Below, piece by piece: positions 1-7,163 of a stretch of DNA of 16,105 nucleotides. Each line of letters begins with the position of its first letter. The stretch's first letter is position 1. The notes under the pieces are model-generated. The model ran no database searches. It saw only the letters and a list, made by a program, of their open reading frames with translations, and was not told the DNA's origin. The DNA is from JALHTV01 sp049510055. GTDB taxonomy: Bacteria > Planctomycetota > Phycisphaerae > SM23-33. The position numbers and the translations under genes were made by a program. The stretch covers positions 1 to 16,105 of the forward strand of contig JBEKZI010000046.1 of assembly GCA_049510055.1 (NCBI GenBank), in the 5' to 3' direction.

Positions 1-187
1 TAATTCCAGCAAGAGCCACCTCAGAAGCTTTGTTCTTCTGCGCCGTCTTCACCAAGCGTTCTGCAGCCGTAGTATCCCCAGTTTCCTGGAGTTTGCGAGC
101 CAATTGCTCTACATACGCCAAAACCTTACCCCGATCCCCCTTGATGGCACCGTCGATGATACGAGATACTTCTAGTAAATAGTCCAT
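1..187 (-). CDS. 5' end of an unidentified gene, possibly an AAA-type ATPase (partial, runs off the left edge)
   Basis: Sixty-two codons are visible. The protein starts MDYLLEVSRIIDGAIKGD and continues as an amphipathic helical region rich in Lys, Glu and Ala (EQLARKLQETGDTTAAERL). The ATG at 187 is chosen because AGGAGT (201-196) lies 8 nt upstream, and a promoter of good spacing (240-212) lies just ahead of that. The helical N-terminus with a GD-K-V-x-x-Y-x-x-x-L-A-x-K-L pattern reminds me of the N-terminal domain before some bacterial AAA ATPases, including ones paired with subtilisin-like proteases, but no Walker motif is inside the window, so that is only a guess. Base composition is lower in GC than in the genes to the right, which fits an accessory or transferred gene. 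That a real gene starts here is fairly sure; its function is not known. Confidence 0.6.
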   Translation of the reverse strand, partial: MDYLLEVSRIIDGAIKGDRGKVLAYVEQLARKLQETGDTTAAERLVKTAQKNKASEVALAGI

Positions 188-211
188 TGCAAGAAACTCC
201 TAATTTATGAA

Positions 212-240
212 ATACTATCGGTATTAAAGCGCAGTTTCAA
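212..240 (-). promoter_or_regulatory. sigma70-like promoter for the leftward gene at 187
   Basis: On the minus strand TTGAAA (240-235) is followed after 17 bp by TAGTAT (217-212). The predicted start of transcription near 205 leaves a short leader that contains the AGGAGT ribosome binding site at 201-196. Spacing and position support it; the -10 box matches consensus at only four of six bases. Confidence 0.5.
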
Positions 241-308
241 GAGAAAAAATGAAAAAAATAAAGAGAAAATGAAAGATACAGTGCTATGCTATTTTTCCCG
301 CGAGATGT

Positions 309-455
309 TCAAGAAGACTCAGATACAATTGGACTTTGCTGGCGTGGGTTGGAGAACTTGATCGCACGTCCGCTGGATGCTAGCTTTGTGTCCATAGCCT
401 TCTTGACAATGGCCAGTGCGACCTGGCCTCCCAAATCCCCTAAACAAAACCTCAA
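309..455 (-). pseudogene. possible 3' remnant of a lost gene (48 codons)
   Basis: On the minus strand a short open frame ends with TGA at 311-309 and reads ...GDLGGQVALAIVKKAMDTKL, then about 20 more residues rich in Ser and Pro. Codon choice looks coding and the peptide has a plausible helix plus polar tail, but the frame is closed by TAA at 467-465 and the only start is a TTG at 455 without a ribosome binding site. It lies upstream of, and in the same direction as, the gene at 187, and is AT-richer than the region beyond 540. The simplest reading is the C-terminal end of a gene whose front was removed at a recombination junction near 460. I do not recognise the family. A chance open frame remains possible. 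Confidence 0.3.
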
Positions 456-483
456 CGAAAATTTTTACTGCTGCGCAGCGAGA

Positions 484-514
484 CGGGCGAGTTCCAAGGT
501 TGGAATCTCGCCCG
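484..514 (-). terminator. strong hairpin after the PEP-CTERM gene pair
   Basis: CGGGCGAG (484-491) pairs with CTCGCCCG (507-514), and TTCCA (492-496) with TGGAA (501-505). This gives a 13-bp stem with one bulged base (506) and a 4-nt loop. It lies 33 bp past the stop codon of the leftward gene ending at 547. There is no clean U-run directly after the stem; A/T-rich sequence (456-467) comes about 17 nt later, after a second palindrome GCTGCGCAGC (470-479). It is therefore a likely 3'-end or terminator structure rather than a textbook intrinsic terminator. Confidence 0.45.
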
Positions 515-546
515 CCAGTTTGCTCAGGAGGGATAAAAACTCGGCG

Positions 547-1245
547 TTACGCCCTACGGGCCTTGCGCCGCAGCATCACGAACGCCCCGCCGCAGCCGAT
601 CAGCAGCAAGCTCGCCGGCTCGGGGATGTTGCACGACAGTTTCAGATCGTCCAGGCCGAAGTCATTGAAGTCGAAGCTCGTGTTGTTGTCGTGGATCGAG
701 AAAGTAATCAAGTTGGACGTGGTGGCTGTGTAGTTGAAGGTGAACTCCTTCCACGTCCGAGCACCGGTGAACGTAAACGTGTCCTTCTCCGCGCCGTTGA
801 CACGAAAGCTGAGCACCGGAGGCCCGCCGCCGCCTGCGAAGATGTTCTGCACCCAGCCGTCGAAGGTGTATTCGGCCCCGGCCTCGGTGGTTGCAGTGAA
901 GGAGACGATCTCAAGGTTCGAGTTCTGGGCTCCGTCCGCAATCATGAAGCAGTCCGTTCCGGTCGTGTGATCCACGCCGCCCCAGTCGCCCGCCGAACTC
1001 CAACCGTGTCCTGCCGCGGTTGGTGACACGCCGTAATGGCCCGGGGTCGACGTTCCTGAACTTGCAAAGGGTACGTAGTCCGTCGAGAAAGGACTGACGT
1101 CCGTGCCCATGGTGGTGCCGAAATCGGTCTGGGCAAGGATGACATCGGCATTCGCCGGGTTGGCGAATCCTAACGCCAGCAAGGCTGCGGTTCCTGCGGC
1201 CAGGAACATGAGCGCGAACGGACGGGGACGGAATCCACAATTCAT
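547..1245 (-). CDS. PEP-CTERM sorting domain protein, secreted
   Basis: This is a 232-residue exported protein. An N-terminal signal peptide covers about residues 1-33 (FALMFLAAGTAALLALGFA core, ending around NADV). The middle is a beta-rich region with a likely jelly-roll or carbohydrate-binding-like character (residues 35-205, many Thr, Phe, Gly and Asp). The C-terminus is the classical sorting tail: IPEP at 207-210, a hydrophobic stretch, then RRKARRA. Such tails are recognised by an exosortase, which cleaves and anchors or releases the protein at the surface; no exosortase is in this window. The ATG at 1245 has GGGAGGG 8 nt upstream. The gene follows another PEP-CTERM gene after 50 bp on the same strand, so they are probably co-transcribed. 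The actual ligand or role of the middle region cannot be told from sequence. Confidence 0.85.
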   Translation of the reverse strand: MNCGFRPRPFALMFLAAGTAALLALGFANPANADVILAQTDFGTTMGTDVSPFSTDYVPFASSGTSTPGHYGVSPTAAGHGWSSAGDWGGVDHTTGTDCFMIADGAQNSNLEIVSFTATTEAGAEYTFDGWVQNIFAGGGGPPVLSFRVNGAEKDTFTFTGARTWKEFTFNYTATTSNLITFSIHDNNTSFDFNDFGLDDLKLSCNIPEPASLLLIGCGGAFVMLRRKARRA

Positions 1246-1295
1246 AGGACAAGCCCTCCCATTAAGTCCTGTGTCCTAAGCCTAAGCTTCTGCGG

Positions 1296-2015
1296 TCAGG
1301 AACGCCGTGCACGCCGGCGGAGAATCACCATCACGCCACCCAAGCCCAGCAATGCCAAGCTCGCCGGCTCGGGGATGGTGGTGGGGATCTCCTTCAGCGT
1401 GAAGACCGACGAACTGCGGCCATCGGTATTGACGTCGATGACCAGGTTCCCGTATCCGGTGCCGGGGAAGAACGACGATTGATTGGCCACGCCGTCGCCG
1501 CCCGAAACGGAAAGCGTTTCGGTGCCCAGGTTCGGGTCCGCCGACCAGTTGGCGGTCGTGAAGGGGCCGATTTGCCAGCCCGTCTTGTCGGGGTTGTTGG
1601 TCGGGTTCGTCATGTCCCGGTTGAACCGGGCCGTGTCGGTGGTGCCCAGGATCCAGTGGAAGTCCGTCCACCTCACGCCCGTCAGATTGGTGATGATCTC
1701 GTCGGCGATGTAGATCCGCGTCGCCGGGGCGGCCGTGACTCCGGTCTGGATGAAGTTGAGGATGATCGGCGGGATCGAGCCGTTCTGGGGGTCGGGGCCC
1801 TGGTTGAAGACCTTGATGACCTCGATGGCGACGAACTTTCGGCCGTCGTTGTCGGTGCCCTCGTTGTCCACCGCGATGCCCACGCTGCCGCTGCTGATGC
1901 CGTTCACCAGCCAGCCGGAATTCCCCAGCGTTCCGCTAATCATCCCCGCCTGGGCCGTCATGCCGCCGACCAGCAGCAACACCGCCGCAGCCAGTAAGAT
2001 CACGCTTGTACGCAT
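1296..2015 (-). CDS. PEP-CTERM sorting domain protein, secreted
   Basis: This is a 239-residue protein from the ATG at 2015. The frame stays open for 60 more codons upstream, but only this ATG has a strong ribosome binding site (AGGAGGAGA within 2021-2029), and it is followed at once by a signal peptide (residues 1-23, ending TAQA). The mature part (24-210) is a beta-rich domain of the type found in other PEP-CTERM proteins, with a conserved-looking stretch around WTDFHWILG (residues 116-124). The C-terminal tail has IPEP at 214-217, a hydrophobic segment GGVMVIL, and RRRARRS. The long leader to the promoter at 2343-2370 carries a motif shared with another PEP-CTERM leader in this window. It is the first gene of a two-gene leftward unit with the gene at 547-1245. 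Surface or extracellular location is inferred from the sorting tail; function is unknown. Confidence 0.85.
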   Translation of the reverse strand: MRTSVILLAAAVLLLVGGMTAQAGMISGTLGNSGWLVNGISSGSVGIAVDNEGTDNDGRKFVAIEVIKVFNQGPDPQNGSIPPIILNFIQTGVTAAPATRIYIADEIITNLTGVRWTDFHWILGTTDTARFNRDMTNPTNNPDKTGWQIGPFTTANWSADPNLGTETLSVSGGDGVANQSSFFPGTGYGNLVIDVNTDGRSSSVFTLKEIPTTIPEPASLALLGLGGVMVILRRRARRS

Positions 2016-2336
2016 CGTCCTCTCCTCCTGAAAAGCCATTTCATCAGATACATGCGGCGGCCAGGAGCCGGCATCGGCAGGGGGAGACGGTTCGGCGACG
2101 GAGTCCATCGGCATTGAGCACCTGCCGGCGACCTCCGAGGTGTCTCCTCCTGATGAGACGCGGCACACATCCTGACCAACTGGCACGGCCCGCAAGGTTA
2201 AGCACGCCTCGCGGTACTGCTTGCTGCTTCCGGCCGGCGGCTAGGGGCTTTCTTTAAGCGTTAGAAAACCGCATAACCCGGCTGGCATAATGAGAAAAAT
2301 CAACTCACTCCTGAAACACGTGCACAACTATAAGCG
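2016..2336 (-). promoter_or_regulatory. long 5' leader of the PEP-CTERM pair, structured
   Basis: There is no gene in this stretch. If transcription starts near 2336 the leader is about 320 nt. On the minus strand GGAGAC and GTCTCC (2081-2086) can close a domain that also contains CACCT/AGGTG and CGGCA/TGCCG pairings. Inside it lies ATGCC, 3 nt, GGACTCCGTCGCC (2114-2094), which recurs in the leader of the PEP-CTERM gene at 13782. I could not match it to a riboswitch family I know (not c-di-GMP-I, TPP, SAM-I, glycine or cobalamin by their core motifs). Confidence 0.4.
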
Positions 2337-2370
2337 TGAAATAGTCTACCACGCTATTGGGGACTGTCAA
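2333..2370 (-). promoter_or_regulatory. promoter with operator-like dyad for the PEP-CTERM pair
   Basis: On the minus strand a perfect TTGACA (2370-2365) precedes TAGACT (2348-2343) by 16 bp. An inverted repeat AGCGTG (2333-2338) / CACGCT (2350-2355) with an 11-bp centre straddles the -10 box, the position expected for a repressor site. The promoter call is supported by consensus match and spacing; the operator role is inference. Confidence 0.4.
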
Positions 2371-2396
2371 GTGCAAAGGGAAAGAATATGGAAGGA

Positions 2397-2611
2397 TTCC
2401 TCAAACGGGGCAAACAGGGCAAGAAGGAAGGTCGAAGGTCGAAGGTCGAAGTGCGTAGTAACACCACCACCTCCAGTCAACCAGTGACCAGTCAACGAGT
2501 TACCGGTTATTGGTTGACCTGCCTGCCGGCTCGTTCACTGGAGGAGTGGCTAGCTGAGGGGTTGGTTGTTACTTCGACCTACGACCTGCGCCCTTCGACC
2601 TTCCTCAAACG
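2397..2611. repeat. heptamer-arm repeat element, full copy, flanked by an 11-bp direct repeat
   Basis: Two 38-bp arms face each other: 2426-2463 and 2567-2604. Read outward-in on the strand TGTTACT...TCC, each is TGTTACT, four 7-bp units of the form (A/T/G)CGNNCT, then TCC. The 103 bp between the arms contains GTTGACTGG-type repeats and GCAGGCAGG/GCCTGCC tracts. The 11-mer TTCCTCAAACG occurs at 2397-2407 and again at 2601-2611, where it contains the gyrB stop codon (2605-2607). A shortened relative lies at 10242-10311. No coding region is credible here, because 7-bp units shift frame at every copy. It could be a non-autonomous mobile or extragenic repeat family; the direct repeats might be a target duplication. 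Confidence 0.7.
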
Positions 2612-5181
2612 TCCAGGTTCTTGACTTCCAGGGCGTTGGCCTCGATGAAGTCCCGCCGCCGCTCCACGTCGTCGCCCATCAGCAGGCTGAACATCCGCTC
2701 GGCCTCCTCGGCCTCCTCGGCCTTGACGCGGAGCAGCACCCGCCGCGTGGGGTCCATCGTGGTCTCCCACAGCTGGTCGGCGTTCATTTCGCCCAGGCCC
2801 TTGAACCGCTTGATCTCCATGTCCTTGGAACCGATCTCGCGGATGCCCGGGGCGATCTGGGCGATGTTGTCCAGCTCGCGGGTCTCTTCCTCGTTGAGCA
2901 GCACGTAGCGGGCCGGGGTCTTGGCGCCCGTGACGTCCTCCTCGCGGCGGGCCAGGAAATCCTCGACGTTCAGGCCCTGCTTGCGGAGGCGGTCGAACAG
3001 CTTGTCGATCTCGCGGACCTCGTGCAACTCGGCGCGCTTGCGGATGCGGATTGCGACGTCCTCGGCCTTGGCCTCGCCTGAGCCGTTGCCGCCGTTGTGA
3101 CCGTTGCCGTGGCCATTGCCATTACCATTGCCGTTGCCGCCCAGGGCCTCATCCTCCAGCATGCCGTTGGCGGACTCCAACTGGCTTTCGTATTCCTCGG
3201 CGGAGTGGCAAAAGACGTTCCGTCCCCCCACCACCAGCCAATGCGTGGGCCACTTGCCCTTGCGGCGGTTGGCCATCAGCTCGGCGAAACCGATGCCGCG
3301 GCGCTCCACAATCTGGATGTTCTCGGCCAACTGGTCCAGCAAGGCTACCAGGTCCCGCAGCTTGGCCCCTTCGTACTCCGCGGCGGCCTTGGCGGTCTTG
3401 CCCGCCGGCTGCTCGCCACGGCGACTCGCTTGCGGAGAGCGGACCTGGAGCCTGGTGCCTTCCAGGCCCAGCGTCAGCAGGGTGTCGCGCATCTGTTTTT
3501 CGTCCAGGACGTATTCCTTGTGCTTTTTTCGCGTGACCAGGTACAGCGGCGGCTGGGCGACGAAGATGTGGCCGGAGGAGATCAGCCGCTTCATGTAGCG
3601 GAAGAAGAACGTCAGCAGCAGCGTGCGGATGTGGCTGCCGTCCACGTCGGCGTCGGTCATGATGATGACCTTGCCGTAGCGGAGCTTGGACAGGTCGATC
3701 TCGTCCTCCCCGATGCCGCAGCCCAAGGCCGAGATGATGGTTTGAATTTCGGCGAAGTTGAGGATCTTGTCCAGCCGGGCCTTCTCGACATTGAGGATCT
3801 TGCCCCGCAGCGGCAGGATGGCCTGGGTGGCCGAGTCGCGGCCCTGCTTGGCCGGGCCGCCGGCGGAATCGCCCTCGACCAGGAACAATTCGGTGCTGGC
3901 CACGTCGTGCGAGCGGCAGTCGGCCAGCTTGCCCGGCAGCGAACCGCTGGACAGCACGCCCTTCCGCCGCGTCAGGTCGCGGGCCTTGCGGGCGGCCTCG
4001 CGGGCCTGCATGGCCTGCATGCCTTTGGAGATGACCCGCTTGGCGTCGGCCGGATGCTCCTCCAGCCAGGCGCCGAGCTGCTCGTTGACCACCTGCGTGA
4101 CGAAGCCTTCCACCTCGCTGTTGCCCAGCTTGGTCTTGGTCTGGCCCTCGAACTGCGGGTCGGGCACCTTGACGGACACCACGGCCGTGAGACCCTCGCG
4201 GAGGTCGTCGCCGGTGGGCGTCTCGCCGTTCTTGACGACCTTGGCGCTGCGGGCGTGGAAGTTGATCGTCCGTGTCAACGCGCTGCGGAAGCCCGACAGG
4301 TGCGTGCCGCCCTCGGTGGTGTTGATGTTGTTGGCGAAGGACATCGTCGTTTCGTTGTAGCCGTCGGTGTACTGAAGCACGATGTCCACCACCAGCTTGG
4401 TGGCTTCGTCCTCTTTGTGGATGGCGATGGGCCGGTGCAGGACGCCCTTGCCCTCGTTGAGGTGCTGGACGTAGGCGATCAGGCCCTTTTTGAACTGGAA
4501 GGTTTCTTCCTTGTCCTTGCCGCCCCGCAGGTCCGACAGCTTGATGCACACACCCTCGTTGAGGTAGGCCAGCTCGCGCAGGCGGCTCAGCAGGATCTCG
4601 TAGCGAAAGTTGGTGTCGGGGAACACCTGCGGATCGGGCTTGAAGGTGACCTTGGTGCCGGTGCGCTTGCGCTGGCCGATCTTTTTGGGATCGGCGACCT
4701 TCTTGCCGCGGTCGAACTCCATGGAATACACCACGCCGTCGCGGCAGACCTCCACCTCCAGCCACTCGCTCAGCGCGTTGACCACCGAGGCGCCCACGCC
4801 GTGTAGGCCGCCGGACACTTTGTAGGTGTCGTGGTCGAACTTGCCGCCGGCGTGGAGCTGGCAGAAGACCACCTCCAGCGTGGAGACTTTTTCGGTGGGG
4901 TGCGGGCCGACGGGAATGCCCGGGCCGTCGTCGGTGACGCTGCAGGAGCCGTCGGGCTGGATGGTCACGGCGATGTTGTTGCATCGCCCGGCCATGGCCT
5001 CGTCGATGGCGTTGTCGACGATCTCCCAGACCAGGTGGTGCAGGCCGCGGCTGGCGGTGTCGCCGATGTACATCGCCGGGCGCTTGCGGACCGCCTCCAG
5101 CCCGCGCAGCACCTTGATCTTGCTCTCGTCGTAAACGGTGCCGGCAGTGGCACCCTTGGCGTGGGCCTCGTCCTTGGCCAT
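2605..5181 (-). CDS. gyrB: DNA gyrase subunit B
   Basis: This is the ATP-hydrolysing subunit of gyrase, which with GyrA introduces negative supercoils. The 858 residues start at the ATG at 5181, which has CAGGAGCGGAG just upstream; an in-frame ATG at 5202 has no ribosome binding site. GHKL ATPase motifs: EIVDNAIDE (53-61), DDGPGIP (84-90), YKVSGGLHGVG (120-130). The transducer domain ends near 400. The TOPRIM domain has EGDSAGG (436-442) and the metal-binding DADVD (510-514). The C-terminus, with FKGLGEMN (793-800) and ending NALEVKNLDV, is typical of GyrB rather than ParE. It is longer than the roughly 640-residue form because of an insertion in the TOPRIM region, as in the E. coli type. That insertion includes an Asn-Gly-His low-complexity run at 681-701. 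Odd points: Pro at 443 where Ser is usual, and GRDSATQAI where GRDRxxQAI is usual. It stands alone, without dnaN or recF; its stop abuts a repeat element. Confidence 0.97.
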   Translation of the reverse strand: MAKDEAHAKGATAGTVYDESKIKVLRGLEAVRKRPAMYIGDTASRGLHHLVWEIVDNAIDEAMAGRCNNIAVTIQPDGSCSVTDDGPGIPVGPHPTEKVSTLEVVFCQLHAGGKFDHDTYKVSGGLHGVGASVVNALSEWLEVEVCRDGVVYSMEFDRGKKVADPKKIGQRKRTGTKVTFKPDPQVFPDTNFRYEILLSRLRELAYLNEGVCIKLSDLRGGKDKEETFQFKKGLIAYVQHLNEGKGVLHRPIAIHKEDEATKLVVDIVLQYTDGYNETTMSFANNINTTEGGTHLSGFRSALTRTINFHARSAKVVKNGETPTGDDLREGLTAVVSVKVPDPQFEGQTKTKLGNSEVEGFVTQVVNEQLGAWLEEHPADAKRVISKGMQAMQAREAARKARDLTRRKGVLSSGSLPGKLADCRSHDVASTELFLVEGDSAGGPAKQGRDSATQAILPLRGKILNVEKARLDKILNFAEIQTIISALGCGIGEDEIDLSKLRYGKVIIMTDADVDGSHIRTLLLTFFFRYMKRLISSGHIFVAQPPLYLVTRKKHKEYVLDEKQMRDTLLTLGLEGTRLQVRSPQASRRGEQPAGKTAKAAAEYEGAKLRDLVALLDQLAENIQIVERRGIGFAELMANRRKGKWPTHWLVVGGRNVFCHSAEEYESQLESANGMLEDEALGGNGNGNGNGHGNGHNGGNGSGEAKAEDVAIRIRKRAELHEVREIDKLFDRLRKQGLNVEDFLARREEDVTGAKTPARYVLLNEEETRELDNIAQIAPGIREIGSKDMEIKRFKGLGEMNADQLWETTMDPTRRVLLRVKAEEAEEAERMFSLLMGDDVERRRDFIEANALEVKNLDV

Positions 5182-5346
5182 GAGAACTCCGCTCCTGTTC
5201 ATTATCTATTCGTTATCGGACGTTTCCGCCTGTCAGAATTAGCCTCAAAAAACGAAGCAAAACGTGCCTCAAAGCGGTGTCAATATTATCTCAAATTTTC
5301 CCTTCGCCCGCCACTGAAATCACGGCCAAATAGACTAAGAAATGTG

Positions 5347-5352
5347 ATTATA
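5347..5352 (-). promoter_or_regulatory. candidate -10 box upstream of gyrB
   Basis: TATAAT is present on the minus strand at 5352-5347 within the AT-rich gap 5203-5410 upstream of gyrB. No good -35 hexamer sits at the right distance (TTAATA at 17 bp is weak), and a TTGACA nearer the gene (around 5278-5283) lacks a convincing -10. The gap surely holds the gyrB promoter, but which box is used cannot be decided by eye. Confidence 0.25.
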
Positions 5353-5414
5353 AGACTATGTAATGACAATATTAATGACGATAGCCGATATGGCCACACG
5401 TGTGATGAGCACCC

Positions 5415-5439
5415 CCGCCGTCAAGCGGGCCGACGGCGG
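5415..5439 (-). terminator. GC-rich hairpin after the pectin esterase gene
   Basis: CCGCCGTC (5415-5422) and GACGGCGG (5432-5439) form a perfect 8-bp stem with a 9-nt loop, just past the stop codon of the leftward gene ending at 5442. There is no U-tract after it, so it may stabilise the 3' end or act with a factor rather than as a simple intrinsic terminator. Confidence 0.4.
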
Positions 5440-5441
5440 CT

Positions 5442-7163
5442 TCACTCGGCGGGGTTCCAGCCGTCCTTGCCGCCCAGGACGGCCCGGATCATGATCTTGT
5501 CCGCCTCTTCCTTGGACAATTGTTTTGACCACGCCACGCGATTGGCGGGGTTAGCGCCGGGGCCGGTGCTGTTGTACTCGGCGTAGCGGGCGGTCTTCTC
5601 GTTGTCCGGATTGCGCCAGTTGTCCCATCCTTCCGGCCGGATGTGATCGCCCATCTGACAATTGATGTAGGTCACGCTTGCGAACGGCCGCCACGGCCGG
5701 CCCAGGTAGGCCGGCTTCCCCTCACCGGTGAGCGTGCAGTTGAGGAACACCAAGCCGAACGGATGATCCTGGGGGGTGCTGGCGGCGGTGACGTAGCCGC
5801 CGTTCTTGCTGTGAATCTCGCAGCGGTCGAACACAGCCGTGGCCGCCCCGTAGATGAAATCCACCCGGCCTTCGAGGTAGCAATCCTGGAAGTATTGCCG
5901 GCCGCCGTGGAGCAGCAGCGTGTCCTGCCAGCCCAGCAGGCGGCAGTGATAGAACGCGGCGCGGTCGCCGTCGACGCGCAGTGCCATCGCCTGCCCGTGG
6001 TCGCCGGAGGTGTTCTGGAACGTAATCTTCTCAGCCCGGAAGTCGTTGGCGAGGATCACCACGCCGTTTCCCTTGAACTTGGCCGGCTGTTCCGGCGGCA
6101 CGGGGTCGTTGACGTTCAAGGCGTAGGTGAGGATGGTCGTGGCGGCGTCCTCGCCTTCGAACGTCACCTTCGACTTGCCGTCGGGCAGGATAATCTGCCC
6201 CTCATCATACGTGCCGGGCTTGATGTGGATGACCGTGCGGTCGGGGCTGTCGGTCGGCACGGCGGCGATGGCCTCATGGATCGTCTTGTAGTCCCCACTG
6301 CCGTCGGCGGCCACTGTGATGGTTTTTGCCACCGCCTGTGTCTGTGGCTGAGTCTGCGGCTGTGTCTGTACCTCAGCCTTGGTCGGCTGGGTTTCGGCGC
6401 CCTTGAGGTTGATGTACGGTGCCAGGTCCGGCACCGCCTTGGCCAGTTTCTCCGCCACGATGGGGCCGACGACGTCGCCGCCCTTGGCGTTGAGGTGGGT
6501 GTTGTCGATGGTCTCGTCCGTCTCGCTTTTGGCGGGCGACAGCGCGTTGCAGCCCTCTCGGCCGAGTTTTTCGTACAGTTCGATCGACCGGGCGTGCAGG
6601 TCGACCAGGGGAACCTGTTTGGCGGCGGCGATTTCCTTCACGACGTCCACGTACGGCTGGAGGGTCGAGTGGATCTTGCCGTCGTCGCCCCATTGCCGCC
6701 GGCTGAGCGACGTGATGAGCACCGGCTTGGCGCCGGCGGCCCGGGCGTCGTCGACGTACTGCGTCATGTACTGGCGGTAGGTGGTCTGCGGGTCGGTCTC
6801 GCGATCGCCGGGGTGGCCCGGCTGATCGTTGTGCCCGAACTGGATGAGGATGTAGTCCGGCTTGAGCTCCAGGCACTTGGCCCACAGCCCTTCGGCGATG
6901 AAGCTCTTGGAGCTGCGCCCCCCTCGCGAGAGGTTGAAGCACTCCACCTCGCCGGCCAGGCACTTGACGAATCCCGCGCCCCAGCCCTGCTTGTCCGTCA
7001 CGGTCGAATCGCCGGCCAGCACGATCCGCACCTTGGCGGCGCGCGTGGAGGCCGCCGGCCGCGTGGCTTGCGTGTCGGCCTGGGGGGCGGCGCCCCCGGC
7101 GATCAAGGAGATTGCCAGCATGGGGATGCAGAGCCAAAGCCGTGGCAAGGACTGTCGAAACAT
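5442..7163 (-). CDS. secreted two-domain pectin esterase: rhamnogalacturonan acetylesterase (CE12-like) fused to pectin methylesterase (CE8)
   Basis: The 573 residues start at the ATG at 7163, which has a perfect GGAGGT 7 nt upstream; the open frame upstream of it has no signal. A signal peptide covers about 1-29. The first domain (43-255) is an SGNH/GDSL hydrolase of the rhamnogalacturonan acetylesterase type: GDSTV with Ser53, Gly81 in LSRGGRS, GHND with Asn112, and the DxxH pair Asp220/His223 before LNAKGGD. A Thr/Gln-rich linker (259-277) follows. The second domain (280-573) is a pectin methylesterase: GSGDYKTIHEA, Gln391 in QAMALR, Asp414 in GWQDTL, Asp435 in GRVDFIYG, and Arg489 in YLGRPW, so all usual catalytic residues are present. 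Together it should remove acetyl and methyl groups from pectin outside the cytoplasm. It diverges from two GH28 pectinase genes, which fits one pectin-degradation locus. Confidence 0.93.
   Translation of the reverse strand: MFRQSLPRLWLCIPMLAISLIAGGAAPQADTQATRPAASTRAAKVRIVLAGDSTVTDKQGWGAGFVKCLAGEVECFNLSRGGRSSKSFIAEGLWAKCLELKPDYILIQFGHNDQPGHPGDRETDPQTTYRQYMTQYVDDARAAGAKPVLITSLSRRQWGDDGKIHSTLQPYVDVVKEIAAAKQVPLVDLHARSIELYEKLGREGCNALSPAKSETDETIDNTHLNAKGGDVVGPIVAEKLAKAVPDLAPYINLKGAETQPTKAEVQTQPQTQPQTQAVAKTITVAADGSGDYKTIHEAIAAVPTDSPDRTVIHIKPGTYDEGQIILPDGKSKVTFEGEDAATTILTYALNVNDPVPPEQPAKFKGNGVVILANDFRAEKITFQNTSGDHGQAMALRVDGDRAAFYHCRLLGWQDTLLLHGGRQYFQDCYLEGRVDFIYGAATAVFDRCEIHSKNGGYVTAASTPQDHPFGLVFLNCTLTGEGKPAYLGRPWRPFASVTYINCQMGDHIRPEGWDNWRNPDNEKTARYAEYNSTGPGANPANRVAWSKQLSKEEADKIMIRAVLGGKDGWNPAE

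Noticed and set aside
2290..2487. Rightward 65-codon open frame in the gene-free stretch before gyrB
   Set aside because: It runs over the promoter of the PEP-CTERM pair and into the heptamer repeat, with no ribosome binding site and no protein-like features.
2426..2604. CRISPR array
   Set aside because: The units are 7 bp without spacers, and the arms are inverted relative to each other; nothing like repeat-spacer periodicity is present.
3097..4806. Long rightward open frame of 569 codons across the gyrB region
   Set aside because: It lies antisense to gyrB, has a Leu/Val/Ala/Asp-rich composition typical of the complement of GC-rich coding DNA, and no recognisable motif.
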